Shown here in pieces: positions 11,702 through 23,152 of a DNA stretch of 60,000 nt. The position numbers and the translations under genes were made by a program. Source of the stretch: Lineus longissimus (taxonomy: Eukaryota; Nemertea; Pilidiophora; Heteronemertea; Lineidae); assembly GCF_910592395.1 (NCBI RefSeq), contig NC_088316.1, positions 16,928,001 through 16,988,000 of the forward strand. The letters are read 5' to 3'. How positions within the stretch are numbered: position 1 is the first letter of the stretch; each line of letters begins with the position of its first letter. Below the pieces are notes generated by a model. That model ran no database searches. It worked only from the letters and a program-made list of their open reading frames with translations, and had not been told where the DNA came from.

Positions 11702-14379
11702 ATGAAGCCACTCGCTATTGTTCTTGCCACCTCAACATCCGTCATTTTCATGCTATGGATATATTCCGCACCAACACCGAAGGCTTCCTGGGCTTTCAAA
11801 TTCAAAGGAATAACCGAGGTGAAAGTGCATAGCCACCGTTCAGAAACCGCGAGACGTGACGTCGTGAAGGAATCATCCAATGGTACTTCACTATCATATC
11901 CGGGTATTTCGCGGTATGATCACGTGACCGTAGCGGAGGTGATTTATCATGAGACTCGACACATGCCTGTGCCTAGTAAAGAGAAGATTAGGGGATTTAT
12001 TGATGATCCTGTGGAGAGATTTGATGAAAAGGTAAAGCTCGGGTCAAATCGGTTTGCTGGTGGTTTTCAAATACATTGTGTCAGGATTTAATTTTATTGA
12101 AACACACTGTCACAGTGTGATGGTATAGGAAGGCGTCAGGACTGTACAGTACCGTTGACAGGAATGAACTAATAGATTCGGAAAGAAGTGCAATTACGTC
12201 ATCCTGGCACAAACATCAAATTTGTTTTCTCACATTCATATCGAGATATTTACGACCTTAGAATCAATCGATACCACTATACGTCATGACATTTTCTTCT
12301 CACAGCCTCCGAAATTCTTCATAAAAAGCTGGAAGAACCCGTGCTGGTATGAGAGAACAACTCAGTTAGATGCCGCACTCCAGAGGATATTTACACTCCG
12401 CTGCCTCCCTGCATTTTACATAGCAGGCTTCCCCAAGTGTGGCACCACCGACATCTGGTACAGAATACTCCAGCATCCACAGGTAGCCAACTTCACGAAA
12501 CGGGAATCGCATTGGTGGAGTACCACGAAATGGTACATGAGTAAGTGAAAATAATATTGAACTTACAGTGAAGTAATCACTCTGGTACACCTCACCACTT
12601 AGCGCTTTTAATAGATGTATTGTATCAAAGAAATCCGACCATCGACTAAGATCTTGGCTGCCCTGGTTATGTTCCTTTGTCTGTATCTTGTCAGAACCTC
12701 TTTTAAACCTATCCATTCTCCACGTTTTTAGAAGGAAATATCAGCGAATACATAAATGTCTATAGTAAAGCCATGATTGACCGGGAGGCAGAGAAGAGGC
12801 CAAATCTGATCATAGGTAAGCACATTCATCAAATTGTCGGTTTAGGCGTATCGACCATCGTGAAAGCTGTTTCGGGGGGGTTTCGATGTTATCAAGGTTG
12901 ACCTGATAACCATTGATAATACAGTAAACAATGTAGTTCATTTGGCAGTATCTTTGGTATAGAAATTTGGTCAGTTCCGATTCATCTCGATGATGTTCTA
13001 CATGTAACTCTGTGATACTGTGATTATTCGACTACTACTAATGATGCTGGGTTGTTCCTTTAGGCGACGACAGCCCCTCCTATATGTGGATGCAGAACTT
13101 TCGAATGATCAACACCATTTTAGTCAGAGATCTGCTCAAGATGGAAGTGACGCCACCTGAAGTCTTGACGCCACATCTTATACGAGAATATTCGCCGCGA
13201 GCAAAATTTATTGTTATGCTTAGGGATCCAATAGAAAGGTAGGCGCAACGACTGAAACGTCATCGTCTTCTTATTATACTTCTCCTTCGTTCCATTCTTC
13301 TTCTTGACCGTGGTTTGAGACCACATGAAGGCCAGTGTGCTCTAAAACGATCTCCCTGGCCGCCTCGAATAAAATGCCTTACTATGTGATTTTTTTCCTT
13401 TTTTCAGGCTTTATTCCCATTACCTAGACAAGGGTTTCATCTCAGCCAACCTTGTCTCAAGACGAGCCATGAGGTCGTTGCTGGGCTTTCACTCCCAAGT
13501 AGTACAGAAGACCGCACTGTTTTATGACTGTTTAAAAAGGAAGCCCATACGGACCTGTGCGCATGACCCATTTATATTTAGGGAGAACAATGAGTTTCTG
13601 GTGAGTGAAATGAACTGAAATATAAATGAAATGTCTTGATCTTCTGTATTTTCCTGTGAATTGCCAGTGGCAGTAATCTTACGACGAAATGCAGAGAAAT
13701 GGCATTCAGATCGAAACGATGTTGCAGAAGAATACGTTCGTTCCATTTGTGTATATATGTAGTATCCACGTGCTTTATACATTGAGCAGTTTATTGTTTA
13801 CCTAGGTTCGCCTTGAACGAGGCCTGTATTCCGTCTACATAGCAGAGTGGTTAAAAATCTTCCCACGAGAACAGTTTCTTTTCTTGCGAGTGGAAGACTA
13901 TGCGAAGGACGTATCAAAGACCTTAAAAGAGGTTTTTTCATTTTTAGAAATCGGTAAGAAATGGAATTAAATACATGGCAATACGTTTTCTCTGACCTGT
14001 CAGTAACAATTTGGTCGTTACTTCTGGTTGTTACTGACTTCGTGCTCACGAGACTGATATGGCTTCATTAACAATTACATGTACATTGCAAAAGGTGTTT
14101 GGTCAGAGTAAAAATGGAAAAATATAAAAACTTCTCGTCATGGTTACTAAATAAAATACTCCGTCTGAATACGCGTTCTTTCTTTCAGATCAATTAGAAG
14201 ACAGCAAACATCGTGATATCGTCGCCGCGGAAGTAGCAAATCAAGCAAAGAAAAAGGGTGATGACGTCATCGGGCCAATGTGGAATATAACGAGGGATAT
14301 CTTAGAGGAATTTTACCGCCCGTTTAATGTTGCCCTTGCGGGGATACTGGGCGATAAACGCTATCTGTGGGATGATTGA
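11702..14379 (+). CDS. CHST15: Carbohydrate sulfotransferase 15-like (GalNAc4S 6-O-sulfotransferase family)
   Basis: CHST15 transfers sulfate from PAPS to the 6-OH of GalNAc 4-sulfate in chondroitin/dermatan chains in the Golgi. Exons 11702-12031, 12306-12540, 12732-12815, 13064-13238, 13408-13600, 13806-13953, 14189-14379 (TGA) join in phase to give 451 residues. Residues about 5-21 form a signal anchor (MKPLAIVLATSTSVIFMLWIY), giving type II topology. The 5'-phosphosulfate-binding loop is GFPKCGTT (151-158) with catalytic Lys154, and the 3'-phosphate-binding element is RDPIERLYSHY (270-280). N-glycosylation sequons include NGT, NFT and NIS. Human CHST15 is longer (561), mainly in the stem. 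The ATG follows an acceptor at 11688 by 13 nt, so a 5' UTR exon is expected. Family is firm; exact acceptor sugar is not deducible, since invertebrates carry many CHST15-like paralogues. Confidence 0.93.
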
Positions 14380-14701
14380 GACACATAATTTACTTTAACA
14401 CTGATTAGTTTTTAAATGCACATTATTATGTTTTAAATTTAGGTCACAACATTTTGTTGACCAGCATTTTGCTTCCTCTACCATCGCTGAAGTTGGTTGT
14501 TGTTACAGCACTGCTCGAAATGTACACGGTATCCGTGGTCTTATCATGTTCGTATTCAAATGTTATGAAATAATGATATTTTTCTTATATCTAGTTTAGT
14601 CTATTATTTATCTTATTACCCTCACTGTTTGAACACCAGTCATATGTACTCACATCACGGACCTAAATACACCTAGTGCGCCTATTGCCAGTATCGTGAT
14701 A

Positions 14702-17170
14702 TCATGATAGTTTTACATGAGGATGTTCAACGCATCCGTTTGTAGAAAAGTCTATGTCTATGCCGTTGCTCTCTGTAAACCAGTGGACGACGCAATGGAG
14801 CTAAAATTGAAATAAAACATCGGTAGTTTTGCAGTCGAGAGCGGTCCAAATTCATTGACATGAGCGCTACTCTTCAACGCGATTCTATGTATATCGCAAT
14901 GCATACGCATGGACCAAATACACGGTGTACATGTTCGTGTGCATATCAATCGACCCTGCCTGCTTCGCTGAATCATTGTATGTCCCTTACCGTGTAAATA
15001 GCTCCTAAAATGCCAATGATAAACCCGGCCAAGACGTCGGTCCAATGATGAGCGTTGTCCGTGATACGCTGCAGCGAGACAACAAGGGCTAGCACCACAA
15101 ATAGAAGTTGAAACAAAGTCCGCATTGGCTGAAGAACTGGCTTAGTTATCTTGGCGTTGAGATACGCCTGCAATAAAAGCCAGGGTAGAGGTTAAAGTAG
15201 TCCGAGGGTTGAAATTCTCTGGGTAGAATACCAGATGTAGCAAGCAATGATAGTTCAAATAAAAATCGAAAAACTGAAAGAAACTTACATTGTCACTAAA
15301 TTTGCTTCTCTTTCTAAAAACCTTGCTATACGCCCTTTGTGAGAGAGGGACTGTCTCTTCTAGAAATATCATTTCTTTCAACAATTCCCTGTTACATATA
15401 TAGATAACACTCCTCTACACTTACACATATATAAAGTGCCGAACCGGCTGCTGAAGCTGCGTGAAGAGACGGGAAGGATTCACTGAAAGAGTCAATGAAC
15501 TGGATATTAGGGACTGAGGTTTGGTACCGGGTTCGATTTTAGTGAACCACCAAAGTGCCGAATACGAAAGCTTTCAAAAAAGTACGATATTTGCTGAACG
15601 ACTTGCCCGATCGCAACCAATTAAATACATTTGTAGCATGGGTGAAGCACCATAGATTATGTCCCCCGGATATTCGCTTTGATCATATATCTAGCTCCCA
15701 GTATACATTTTGTCGTAGCTTGCAACGACTTCCCTTACAGTAAGATGTGTGCTTGAGGTTAGTCTTGGAAATGTTCTGGCAGATACGGTTGACCTACCGT
15801 GCGTCTTTGACTAAACGTGGATCACCCCGGCAGTGATAATCTTCTGTATACCCGTATCTGTTGACATCTGAACCATCGCAAATAAACGTGGCCGGGTCGG
15901 GATCGCAAACGGCAAGGAAATTTGGCCGCAACCTTCCGCAGTAGATCTTAATCACGCAGCAAATGAGAAAGTACCCCGCAAAGCCGTAAAAGAAGCCCCA
16001 GTAGTAGTTGAAAGAATTGTAGAGGAATTCACCAAATTTCAAAGCACCGAGTTTGTAGCGTATTGGTATTGTTGGCCGTCTGTAAAAACTTGTGATTCCT
16101 TCCGTTATCAAAATCTGGAAAAAAGTAAGTCAAAGGAATGCATGTTAGAACATGAGCGTTTACATACAACAGACAGTTAGATAGAGACGGCTTTTCAAAA
16201 GGGAGAAACAGAAAAAACGTGAAGGAGGGAATAAACTCGAAAATGTTGCACCGGCATGACTTCTCATTGCGATCATGCACAGTTCTCGTTCGGATTCCAC
16301 TGAAATTCTTGTGCATTTTTCTCAGTGGCTAAGAAACTTAGAAGAATCTCATAAAAAAGGAAAAGGGGTCCCTTAACTCACAACTATGGCTGTCGTAATC
16401 GACACCAAAATAATGATTTGTGGTCCACCAATAGTGTTGCCTTTGTATTCCTTGCGTATGGTGACGTCATCGCAATGGATTCCAACACTGCGAGGAATCG
16501 GAGCGAACTTCAGAAAAAGAGCCACCAGAGACACTGAAATGATATTCATAGAAAATAGGAACGAAAAGATCATCATGCAGAATTCATTATTCAGATAGTT
16601 TTCTTAATATCTGAAAGCTTGGCAACAAGCTGTGCATTGACACCAAAACCTGTCAAATTAAGCTTTAGGACTGTCGTTTGCCGTGAGTTGAACCTCTCGT
16701 TATTTAACCAACTCTGATGCCACGCGGCGGCACAGAATAATGTTCAATATTTACGACTCAAGCTGTCACTGCAAATGTGGCCGTCTTACTTTGCTTTCGG
16801 GCCAAAAAACAGCTGTGATTCCACTATGAACGTGTCTTGTGCTAAAACAAACGATATCTACATTGTTCATTGGAATCGTTTTTGTAATCAATGTTCGATA
16901 GACGTACGGGGCAGTCCGTTGCGTCATCCTAATTGGATCGCCTTGTGTACGCAAGACGTACGTCAGCTGTCATCCAACTCGTCAGATTGTTTGTTTTTTT
17001 ACGAAATTTCTAATGTTTAAAAAATTGAACACTTAAATCCTTAAAATTATACTTAATACACACGTGTACCTACCTATGAGTATGCATAAGCAGTTGAGAC
17101 CAAACCCTCCAACGTCTATTGTCTTCGTTACCTCTTCACTCGAATCTTCGTCATCGCCTTTCTTCTTCAT
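14702..17170 (-). CDS. PLPP: Phospholipid (lipid phosphate) phosphatase, PAP2 family
   Basis: Lipid phosphate phosphatases dephosphorylate phosphatidate, LPA, S1P and ceramide-1-phosphate at the cell surface and endomembranes. Minus-strand exons: 17170-17074 (ATG), 16533-16382, 16114-15798, 15482-15425, 15167-14991, 14800-14702 (TGA); phases agree and the product is 299 residues, normal for the family. Six hydrophobic segments are visible. Catalytic motif C1 is KIYCGRLRP (Lys139, Arg146, Pro147); C2 is SFPSLH (191-196) with the catalytic His196; C3 is QRITDNAHHWTD (Arg242, His248, Asp252). Odd points: the glycine of the usual SGH in C2 is leucine, and the serine before Arg in C3 is glutamine. 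All charge-relay residues are present, so this is not an obvious PLPPR pseudo-enzyme. The last exon is the least certain, chosen from the TTTTAG acceptor and an in-phase 32-codon frame. Confidence 0.9.
14811..14816 (+). terminator. Candidate poly(A) signal for the sulfotransferase
   Basis: AATAAA, 432 bp after the stop; no canonical hexamer is seen earlier on this strand. It lies just beyond the last exon of the opposing phosphatase, so the two transcripts may overlap antisense. Confidence 0.35.
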
Positions 17171-17224
17171 ATTCACTACAAAGTCACATCAACAACGATG
17201 CATCCATTCAGCACTTTCCGCGAG

Positions 17225-17282
17225 TTAGGTCGACCTGACGTCTCCTCAGTATACCAGTATAAGACCTTGTGATTGGCCGAAT
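17225..17282 (-). promoter_or_regulatory. Candidate promoter of the phosphatase gene
   Basis: About 55-110 bp upstream of the phosphatase ATG. On the minus strand it contains a CCAAT box (GGCCAATCA, about 17269-17277) and a CRE-like GACGTCAGG (about 17233-17241). No convincing TATA box. Assignment rests only on position and motifs. Confidence 0.35.
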
Positions 17283-18463
17283 TCCGAAGAATGAATAGGT
17301 CATTCAGAGTTCTGATTGGACAATATGCCAGGCGTCCTTACCAGGCAACGACAGCACTGCAATGTCCGAAAACGGTGTTCTTTAGCACGGCGATCATTGA
17401 ACGAATCAACAAACGAAAAATCCCGAACTCCTTCAATATCCTATACTTCAGAATATCATCAAAAGTAAAACACGTGGCCTGTGCACTAAAATTCGAAATT
17501 ACCTACTTTACCTATCCAAGCCTGTTGTATACGAGGCAATTGATTGAAAAACATGCCATCGCAATATAGGGCTTATTGAACGTGTTGATATTGTGACCGA
17601 TCGTGACGGATATCAAGAGGTCATGGCCTCATTCAGAATAATCGAGCTGCCTACAATTTATCGATTATTTTAAACGACTTTTAAAGGCCGAGGCCTAGTT
17701 GTTGTAGAGCGTATAGGCCTACGCAGAAACTCAACGACGATCACTATTTTTGTCTCTCTTCTGATACTGAATAAAACAGATATACATATGTAATACGACT
17801 TTTCCTTGTTCTTTTTCTGGTCAATAAACAGACTGATAATTGAGTTTCCTGCCAACAGGATGAAATAACGGATAGCCAGCCATGGCGAAAATACAATGTA
17901 TTCAATTTGTCAATTCGGTTGTCAGCTCATTCGATTTATTGTGATCGAATAGTTATTATCCGCACCATCGGTTAGTGTTGAGTTGTCCTTGGTCAGCATA
18001 TCTCTAGGAGGGGTGACCTGCCTTGAGGGGAGAGCCGGGGTGACTTCAAAGATACATCATCTGGTCACCAGTCGGCCGTATAGCCCGTATTTTCAAGACG
18101 ACTACTCTCTCCGCGTTTCGAACCATAACCGAGATTTTTTTAAAACCGGATGCAAAGGTTAAGGGGTACTGGCCGGGCTCTATTTTTCCCTCGCCACTGA
18201 TGCGTAACAGGCCGGAGTATCATCGGATATGTCCAAGTCCCATTGGCGGTTTACTTTCATGGCAGGCCTGATTAATTATACTCCTGGGTGGAGAAAAACG
18301 ATGTATCGTCGGGTTGCTTGCTCAAAGACACGAAGATGATTACAGAAACAGCGTTGATTTGAAATGGTATCAATACGCAATGAACTATGCATTTCGCAGG
18401 GATTTCTGCCAAAATCTGTAACCCTAGTTACCTACAATGTAGCAGCGCCTGGAATCGTTATAC
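17283..18463. other. Intergenic or intronic, no supported exon
   Basis: No ORF with proper splice borders. A hydrophobic minus-strand frame around 17790-17880 (YFILLAGNSIISLFI) was considered as a downstream exon of the membrane protein at 18464-18684, but no acceptor precedes it in frame. Confidence 0.4.
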
Positions 18464-18684
18464 CTCATTTAAAAAATGTAAATCCGCAGACCAGACCGGG
18501 TGCCATTGAACCAAGTAAACATGATGGATAACTGTCACCAGGGTCCATAAAAAGCTACGTGTCACGTATGTCACGAATAAACTAAATCCTTTTGGGCCCA
18601 CTGGGTCGAGGCTGCATCCAAATGCGCACAGGAGCATCATAAAAGTCATTAACGCGCAGAATCTGTTATTTGGATTCTTCACAC
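18464..18684 (-). CDS. Internal exon of a multi-pass membrane protein, MARVEL/CMTM-like
   Basis: A single minus-strand exon, 221 nt, from an acceptor (ATATCAG, first base 18684) to a donor (GAG then GTATAA, last base 18464). It encodes 73 residues starting VKNPNNRFCALMTFMM and ending SADLHFLNE. Two hydrophobic segments are separated by a short polar loop (CSLDPVGPKG), and the second runs GFSLFVTYVTRSFLWTLV. The pattern of a glycine-initiated second helix with FV..V resembles MARVEL-domain proteins (CMTM, MAL), but the match is by eye only. In-frame stops lie just beyond both borders. Flanking exons were not found: the 5' one must end in phase 1, the 3' one start in phase 0. Could instead be a remnant. 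Confidence 0.45.
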
Positions 18685-21366
18685 CTGATATGATCGATGA
18701 TAGGTTGGAGTCCCGAGGTGCTGGTATCAAATCGGAGAATGGGATTATTGGTGGGGTTTGCTATTACATGTATTTTCCAATTGCCGGTGCCAGATAGCAT
18801 GGAGCCGATGTTTTTTATGATGGACTTTTTCCTGCAATGGTATACACTTCGCAAATGACAGTGGACCATCGCTGGCAGTCCGAAACTCACCGCAGATGAA
18901 TACATGTAATATTGACATATGCCTTTGTCGCTGTGCAGCTATTTGACACTTCTTTATTTTCGCATAAATGTAGCAAAAAGAAATCTTGCATCCAGCTAAT
19001 CAAAAGTGCAATTAATGGTAGAAGCTTTCTGAAAAATGCATAAAAAGTGTACTATTCAGATTTTGCGACCGACTGTTCCTGCTGATAATTGCTGTGAGTC
19101 CTCCGAGGATCAACTGGAATCACCTTATCAAGCTGCACTCAGTACCTCGAATCCACGCTGAGGTATTTAAAAAGTTATCGCTTATTGCCAAATCTCGGCA
19201 GAAGCTCTCTTTTTTGTTGATGTCTTTAGGCGACTTTGAACGCCCTCGGAACTATTCACGAGATTGTGAAGTGGAAAATATAAAATGATCAAAATTTGAT
19301 TTAAAATATTAATATGAACTGACTGTATCAAAAGCGAATTTATTAATGCTACAAATAGGTGGTCGACGTGTGGTCTTGATATTTCTCAGTAGAAAAGAAG
19401 AAAATGAATATTGTAAGAAGTGGTCCCGCCGACAGCCCCCAGCGATATCGACAACAACAGATACGGTTGAAGGTTTCGAAAAATTCGATCAGACTCGGAT
19501 AGTATTTCATCAGCAAGGTTCGATGTATCCTTGATGTTGCCACAACTTCACAGACGAACGAATCTACAGCGAATTAAAAACAAATCCTCGAGAATTATTC
19601 GATTTCCTCTCTGCGGCGGAAGTGAGTTTCAAACTGAATCAAATCTGCCGTGCCGCGATCAAATCAATGAGAGGTATTCTTGTAGGAACGCCATCCTAAC
19701 ATGACTGTTAACAATGCATGTATAACGCATGTTGTGCAGTATAAAGTACAGATGTTTTTTTGTAGTCTGCGGGTGAAATGTGTTTATCATGGGTAATTTG
19801 TTCAAGCGAATTGAAGAGACGGAAGACCGGTTGTCGCTTTAGGCTTTCCTCTTTCATATAACAAAATAACAGCCGGTAAATGCAGCAAAGAGTCTGATAT
19901 TTAGGCCGAACGGCACTATTTTATGCTTTCTAAAATATGAGGGTGATTTCGAAAGAGGTAAACAATCAACAAGTGCCTCATTTGATTTCCATTGTATTGA
20001 AACAAGTCATTAGTTTAGCGCAAAAAGGGAGATTTTCAGATCGAACTTTTAGGCGAATTTGTGTCTCATGTTTTGTCTTTTTTATTGTCCAGTGGCTGTC
20101 TCCGAACTGAGAGATCGATTTCCAGAAGAAAAAATGAAAACATTAATCCATTTATCAAAACGACAAAAGAAAGGTCAGTAACAAAGGGTGGCGTTGAGAT
20201 TTTGGGGAAATGGCGTAGGTCCGACAGTGCTGCATCACTGACTTCTCCGATGGTACCCACTGCGACCTGACTGACAACAGATCTAGAACGCTCAAACTGT
20301 CTCTTTTCTATAATCAAATCTACTAGCAGTAAATGTAATTAAAGGCTGTAAGAATTTAAGTAAATCTTGTCGCGGCAGAATTACATTAGGATCAAGATAA
20401 CTCTTTAGAGGATGAAACTTGTCAGTAAAACGATTTGCGGATAAATTGGAAGAAAAATAACAAAATGTGACAGGGTTGATTCTCTACTGATCCGTGCTGC
20501 GGGAGGAACAAGGCTATGTTAGCCCAAAACAATTACGAACTGATCAAACTGAGGTAGAGGAGAGAGGCCGACGACGTCTTATAGTCACTTGCCCGTGGCC
20601 GTTATGTGACTACATGGTCTAATCAGAGAGAAAATGCAAAATGTCGGTGATACCATTTGCTTAGTTTTTGTACAGAGTATCATATTTGTGATATGTCCAA
20701 GACATCGTTTACGGTAAGTAAGCTTAGCCTGTTATATCAATTGGGTCGCTATGTCAAACATGTCACGTAAAGGTCAAGCTTACCTCTTGACGACCACCGC
20801 CCCTAATACCGTATCAGAACACGACTATGCTCTTCACTGGTCATGTTCGCCAACTATAAAGTCATTAGCTAATTACAGTATTCCTAAATGACTATTTGTG
20901 GTGGAGGAAGCTGTTAATGTTGCATACGTACTGAATTAATGAACGGCCCCATAATATCATCTCACGGTCAGGAAATGCCTGACAAGTGTTTTGTCAGAGA
21001 TAGGCCTACTCTTTGAAAGAACTCAGTACAACGTTCTGTATAATAACAAATTTGATAACAAAAGTTTATTTTGAATATTTACAACGAGAGAAAAGGATGT
21101 CTATTATCTTCCATGTACGGTGAAAACTGATTCAACAGATGCTATTCATCTGGTGATGACATACTCGAATGATTCCAAAATATAAATACAGCGAATCAGT
21201 TTGTCAGACACACCTGACACCCGGTCGGCATTCAGCCAGTCTGTGCATCCGTGCTGTCATGCGTTCTGAAGGTTATTCAATCTTTGCATTGATTTGCATT
21301 CACTTTGTGAGAGTGAAGGCTAGGCAGGTATATAAACGTATAACATGCTTTTCGTTCTTTTTTTAG
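18685..21366. other. Intergenic, no supported gene
   Basis: AT-rich. Overlapping open frames on both strands at about 20061-20317 lack ATG starts and clean splice borders, so neither is called. Upstream exons of the membrane-protein fragment and the non-coding 5' exon(s) of the transporter are expected somewhere here but could not be placed. Confidence 0.4.
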
Positions 21367-21640
21367 ATAAACGTGATCATGGCAGGACGATGCAGTGTTT
21401 CGTTTCGTTTTTGCTTTGATTCGTGAAGTTAACGATAAAACCATAATATGGTTTTATCCATATTATGGCAATTATGGCAATGCTCTTTGGTCATGTTCAG
21501 AATTTCATGTAGAGTTTGGCCAAAATCGGTTTCTCTTCTTTACGAGTGCTTAGAAATTTGCTTGCCGTGCTGCTGTGGATCCTCAACCGCTTTTTGTTCT
21601 GGAAAAGGACTTCATCTAACGCTTTGCCCAGCTTTTCACG
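21367..21640 (+). other. Probable 5' leader of the transporter gene
   Basis: Starts after a good acceptor (TTCTTTTTTTAG, ending 21366) and runs to the transporter ATG. It contains several upstream ATGs (for example near 21380, with a 15-codon frame) and a 25-bp palindrome at 21434-21458. Upstream ATGs make efficient translation from this leader doubtful, so the real mRNA start may be further downstream. Confidence 0.35.
21434..21458. repeat. 25-bp palindrome
   Basis: Two perfect 12-nt arms (GATAAAACCATA and its complement) around a single central A. It lies about 180 bp upstream of the transporter ATG. Confidence 0.85.
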
Positions 21641-22969
21641 ATGGTGTCACAGTCACTGACCACCATTCGTACCTTTTTGCAAGAGACGCTTGGTTTCACT
21701 CTGGCAATTGGGTCTTCGGCAGGCTATGCTGTTAATGCGTTGATATTCAAAATGGACACAAGCATTGGCCCACTCGAGACTACTTTTATACAAGAAATAC
21801 CTGTGATAATAATCCTGGCGATATGGTTTGTGTGCAAGAAAACTTCACCACTTGATGCGCTGAGGAATCCTTATGTCTGGTTGACATCACTATTCGCTTG
21901 TCTTGGAAACTACTTGCTTTATTTAGCTCAAACGAATATGGAACTAGGTGATGCCAATGCCATTTACTATTCAAAACCGATAATAGTTGGGATAGTTGCC
22001 TATCTTTACCTCAAGGAACCGTATGATATTATCGATGGATTGATAACACTAGTGTTATTGGTTGGTATGCTGTTCGTTATACATCCACCATTTATCATGA
22101 ATCTCTTTCTCAAGAGACAAGAGAACATTGGCACATCCGGGTCATCCATTTCAAACTGTCTTCGTTTATGTCAAGTCATTTCGAACAGTACACAAGGAGA
22201 ACATGTCAAACGGGAAAACAATGTCTCGATGACTATATCCCTTGACAACATTGCAACAGAGAGCTGCAAAAATATACACACTAGCCTTAATAGGTCATTT
22301 GTGACGATGAGGAACGCGAGCTGTCTTCAGAATATTTCCAACTTCGCAGGATTTGCAAGTGACATGCCAGTTACATGTAACTACAAAGGTGTAAAATACA
22401 ACTGCCCAGCCGATATTATCGAATCGTTCTTTAATAACACCACTGGCGCAATTACTCCTAACAAGGATAATACCACAGACACCGGCGGGAGACTCCAGAT
22501 CAAATTCTCGCGAGGAATTGCGTGCCTCTGCGCATTTATCACAGCATTCTGTACTACAGGACTGTACATTTTCAGAAGGAAAACTACAGAGGTTCATTCC
22601 TTCACGTTCTTCTTTGTGATTAGTCTGTTTATCGTTGTAGCTGGTGTCATCCCAACGACAGTTTTAAGGCTGTGGTCAGTACCACAGACGGCAAACCAAT
22701 GGCTTGACATTGCCGTCTTGTCATTTACTAAGATTATAGGGAGAGGTCTGTTGCTGTTGGCCCTCAAGGACAACAACGCCGCGGTTGTCGCAATAGCTGC
22801 TACGACGGAGATTCCGATGTCGTATGTGCTTCAAGTAACAGTTCTGAAAGACACACCGGGTGTCCCAAGCTCGATTGGAGCGAGTCTCATCGTTATAGCA
22901 GTGTTAGTTTACGGAATAAAGAAATATTACGCAGAACAGAAGGCTAATAAATACCAGGCATTGAGTTAG
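21641..22969 (+). CDS. SLC35G/EamA-like multi-pass transporter with large glycosylated loop
   Basis: Intronless frame of 442 residues, ATG at 21641. It shows the two-fold EamA (drug/metabolite transporter) architecture: N-terminal half about 16-155 with helices such as LGFTLAIGSSAGYAVNALIF and the family signature GDANAIYYSKPIIVGIVAYLYLKEPY (103-128), and C-terminal half about 291-430 with AVVAIAATTEIPMSYVLQ, ending in a cytosolic KKYYAEQKANKYQ tail. SLC35G-type proteins are the closest match by signature; substrate unknown. Unusual: between the halves (about 156-288) lies an insertion with eight N-X-S/T sequons (N182, 194, 217, 225, 231, 265, 266, 277) and six cysteines (173, 177, 209, 228, 246, 255), implying a lumenal or extracellular disulfide-bonded domain. 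Lack of introns suggests an ancestral retrocopy or a single-exon family. Confidence 0.85.
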   Translation: MVSQSLTTIRTFLQETLGFTLAIGSSAGYAVNALIFKMDTSIGPLETTFIQEIPVIIILAIWFVCKKTSPLDALRNPYVWLTSLFACLGNYLLYLAQTNMELGDANAIYYSKPIIVGIVAYLYLKEPYDIIDGLITLVLLVGMLFVIHPPFIMNLFLKRQENIGTSGSSISNCLRLCQVISNSTQGEHVKRENNVSMTISLDNIATESCKNIHTSLNRSFVTMRNASCLQNISNFAGFASDMPVTCNYKGVKYNCPADIIESFFNNTTGAITPNKDNTTDTGGRLQIKFSRGIACLCAFITAFCTTGLYIFRRKTTEVHSFTFFFVISLFIVVAGVIPTTVLRLWSVPQTANQWLDIAVLSFTKIIGRGLLLLALKDNNAAVVAIAATTEIPMSYVLQVTVLKDTPGVPSSIGASLIVIAVLVYGIKKYYAEQKANKYQALS

Positions 22970-23146
22970 AAAGGCTGATGGTTTTGAATGAAACACTCCC
23001 TTACAGTTCGAGACAAGGCAAACGCTTGCGTGCCCTCTAATTCTATACATCCTTGTTACCTGTGGATGGACATTTGGCTTGATTTGTACAAAAACAGAAT
23101 CTTTGTTTTGTAGATGTGTTGTCTGATCAGGGTGATACCAAGAATG

Positions 23147-23152
23147 AATAAA
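23147..23152 (+). terminator. Poly(A) signal of the transporter
   Basis: AATAAA 178 bp after the transporter stop, the first canonical hexamer on this strand. Confidence 0.6.

Noticed and set aside
16775-17020. 81-codon + strand ATG frame inside phosphatase intron 1
   Set aside because: Antisense to an intron, no splice or poly(A) context, no domain.
17670-17893. Hydrophobic minus-strand frame as a further exon of the MARVEL-like protein
   Set aside because: No acceptor in front; an in-frame TGA interrupts before any AG.
19500-19540. tRNA T-arm-like GGTTCGATG
   Set aside because: Loop is too long and no matching D-arm, anticodon arm or acceptor stem is present.
20061-20317. Overlapping open frames on both strands
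   Set aside because: Neither starts with ATG and neither has convincing splice borders; cannot choose a strand.
21441-21468. CArG boxes (SRF sites)
   Set aside because: CCATAATATGG and CCATATTATGG have seven A/T bases between CC and GG, one more than the consensus.
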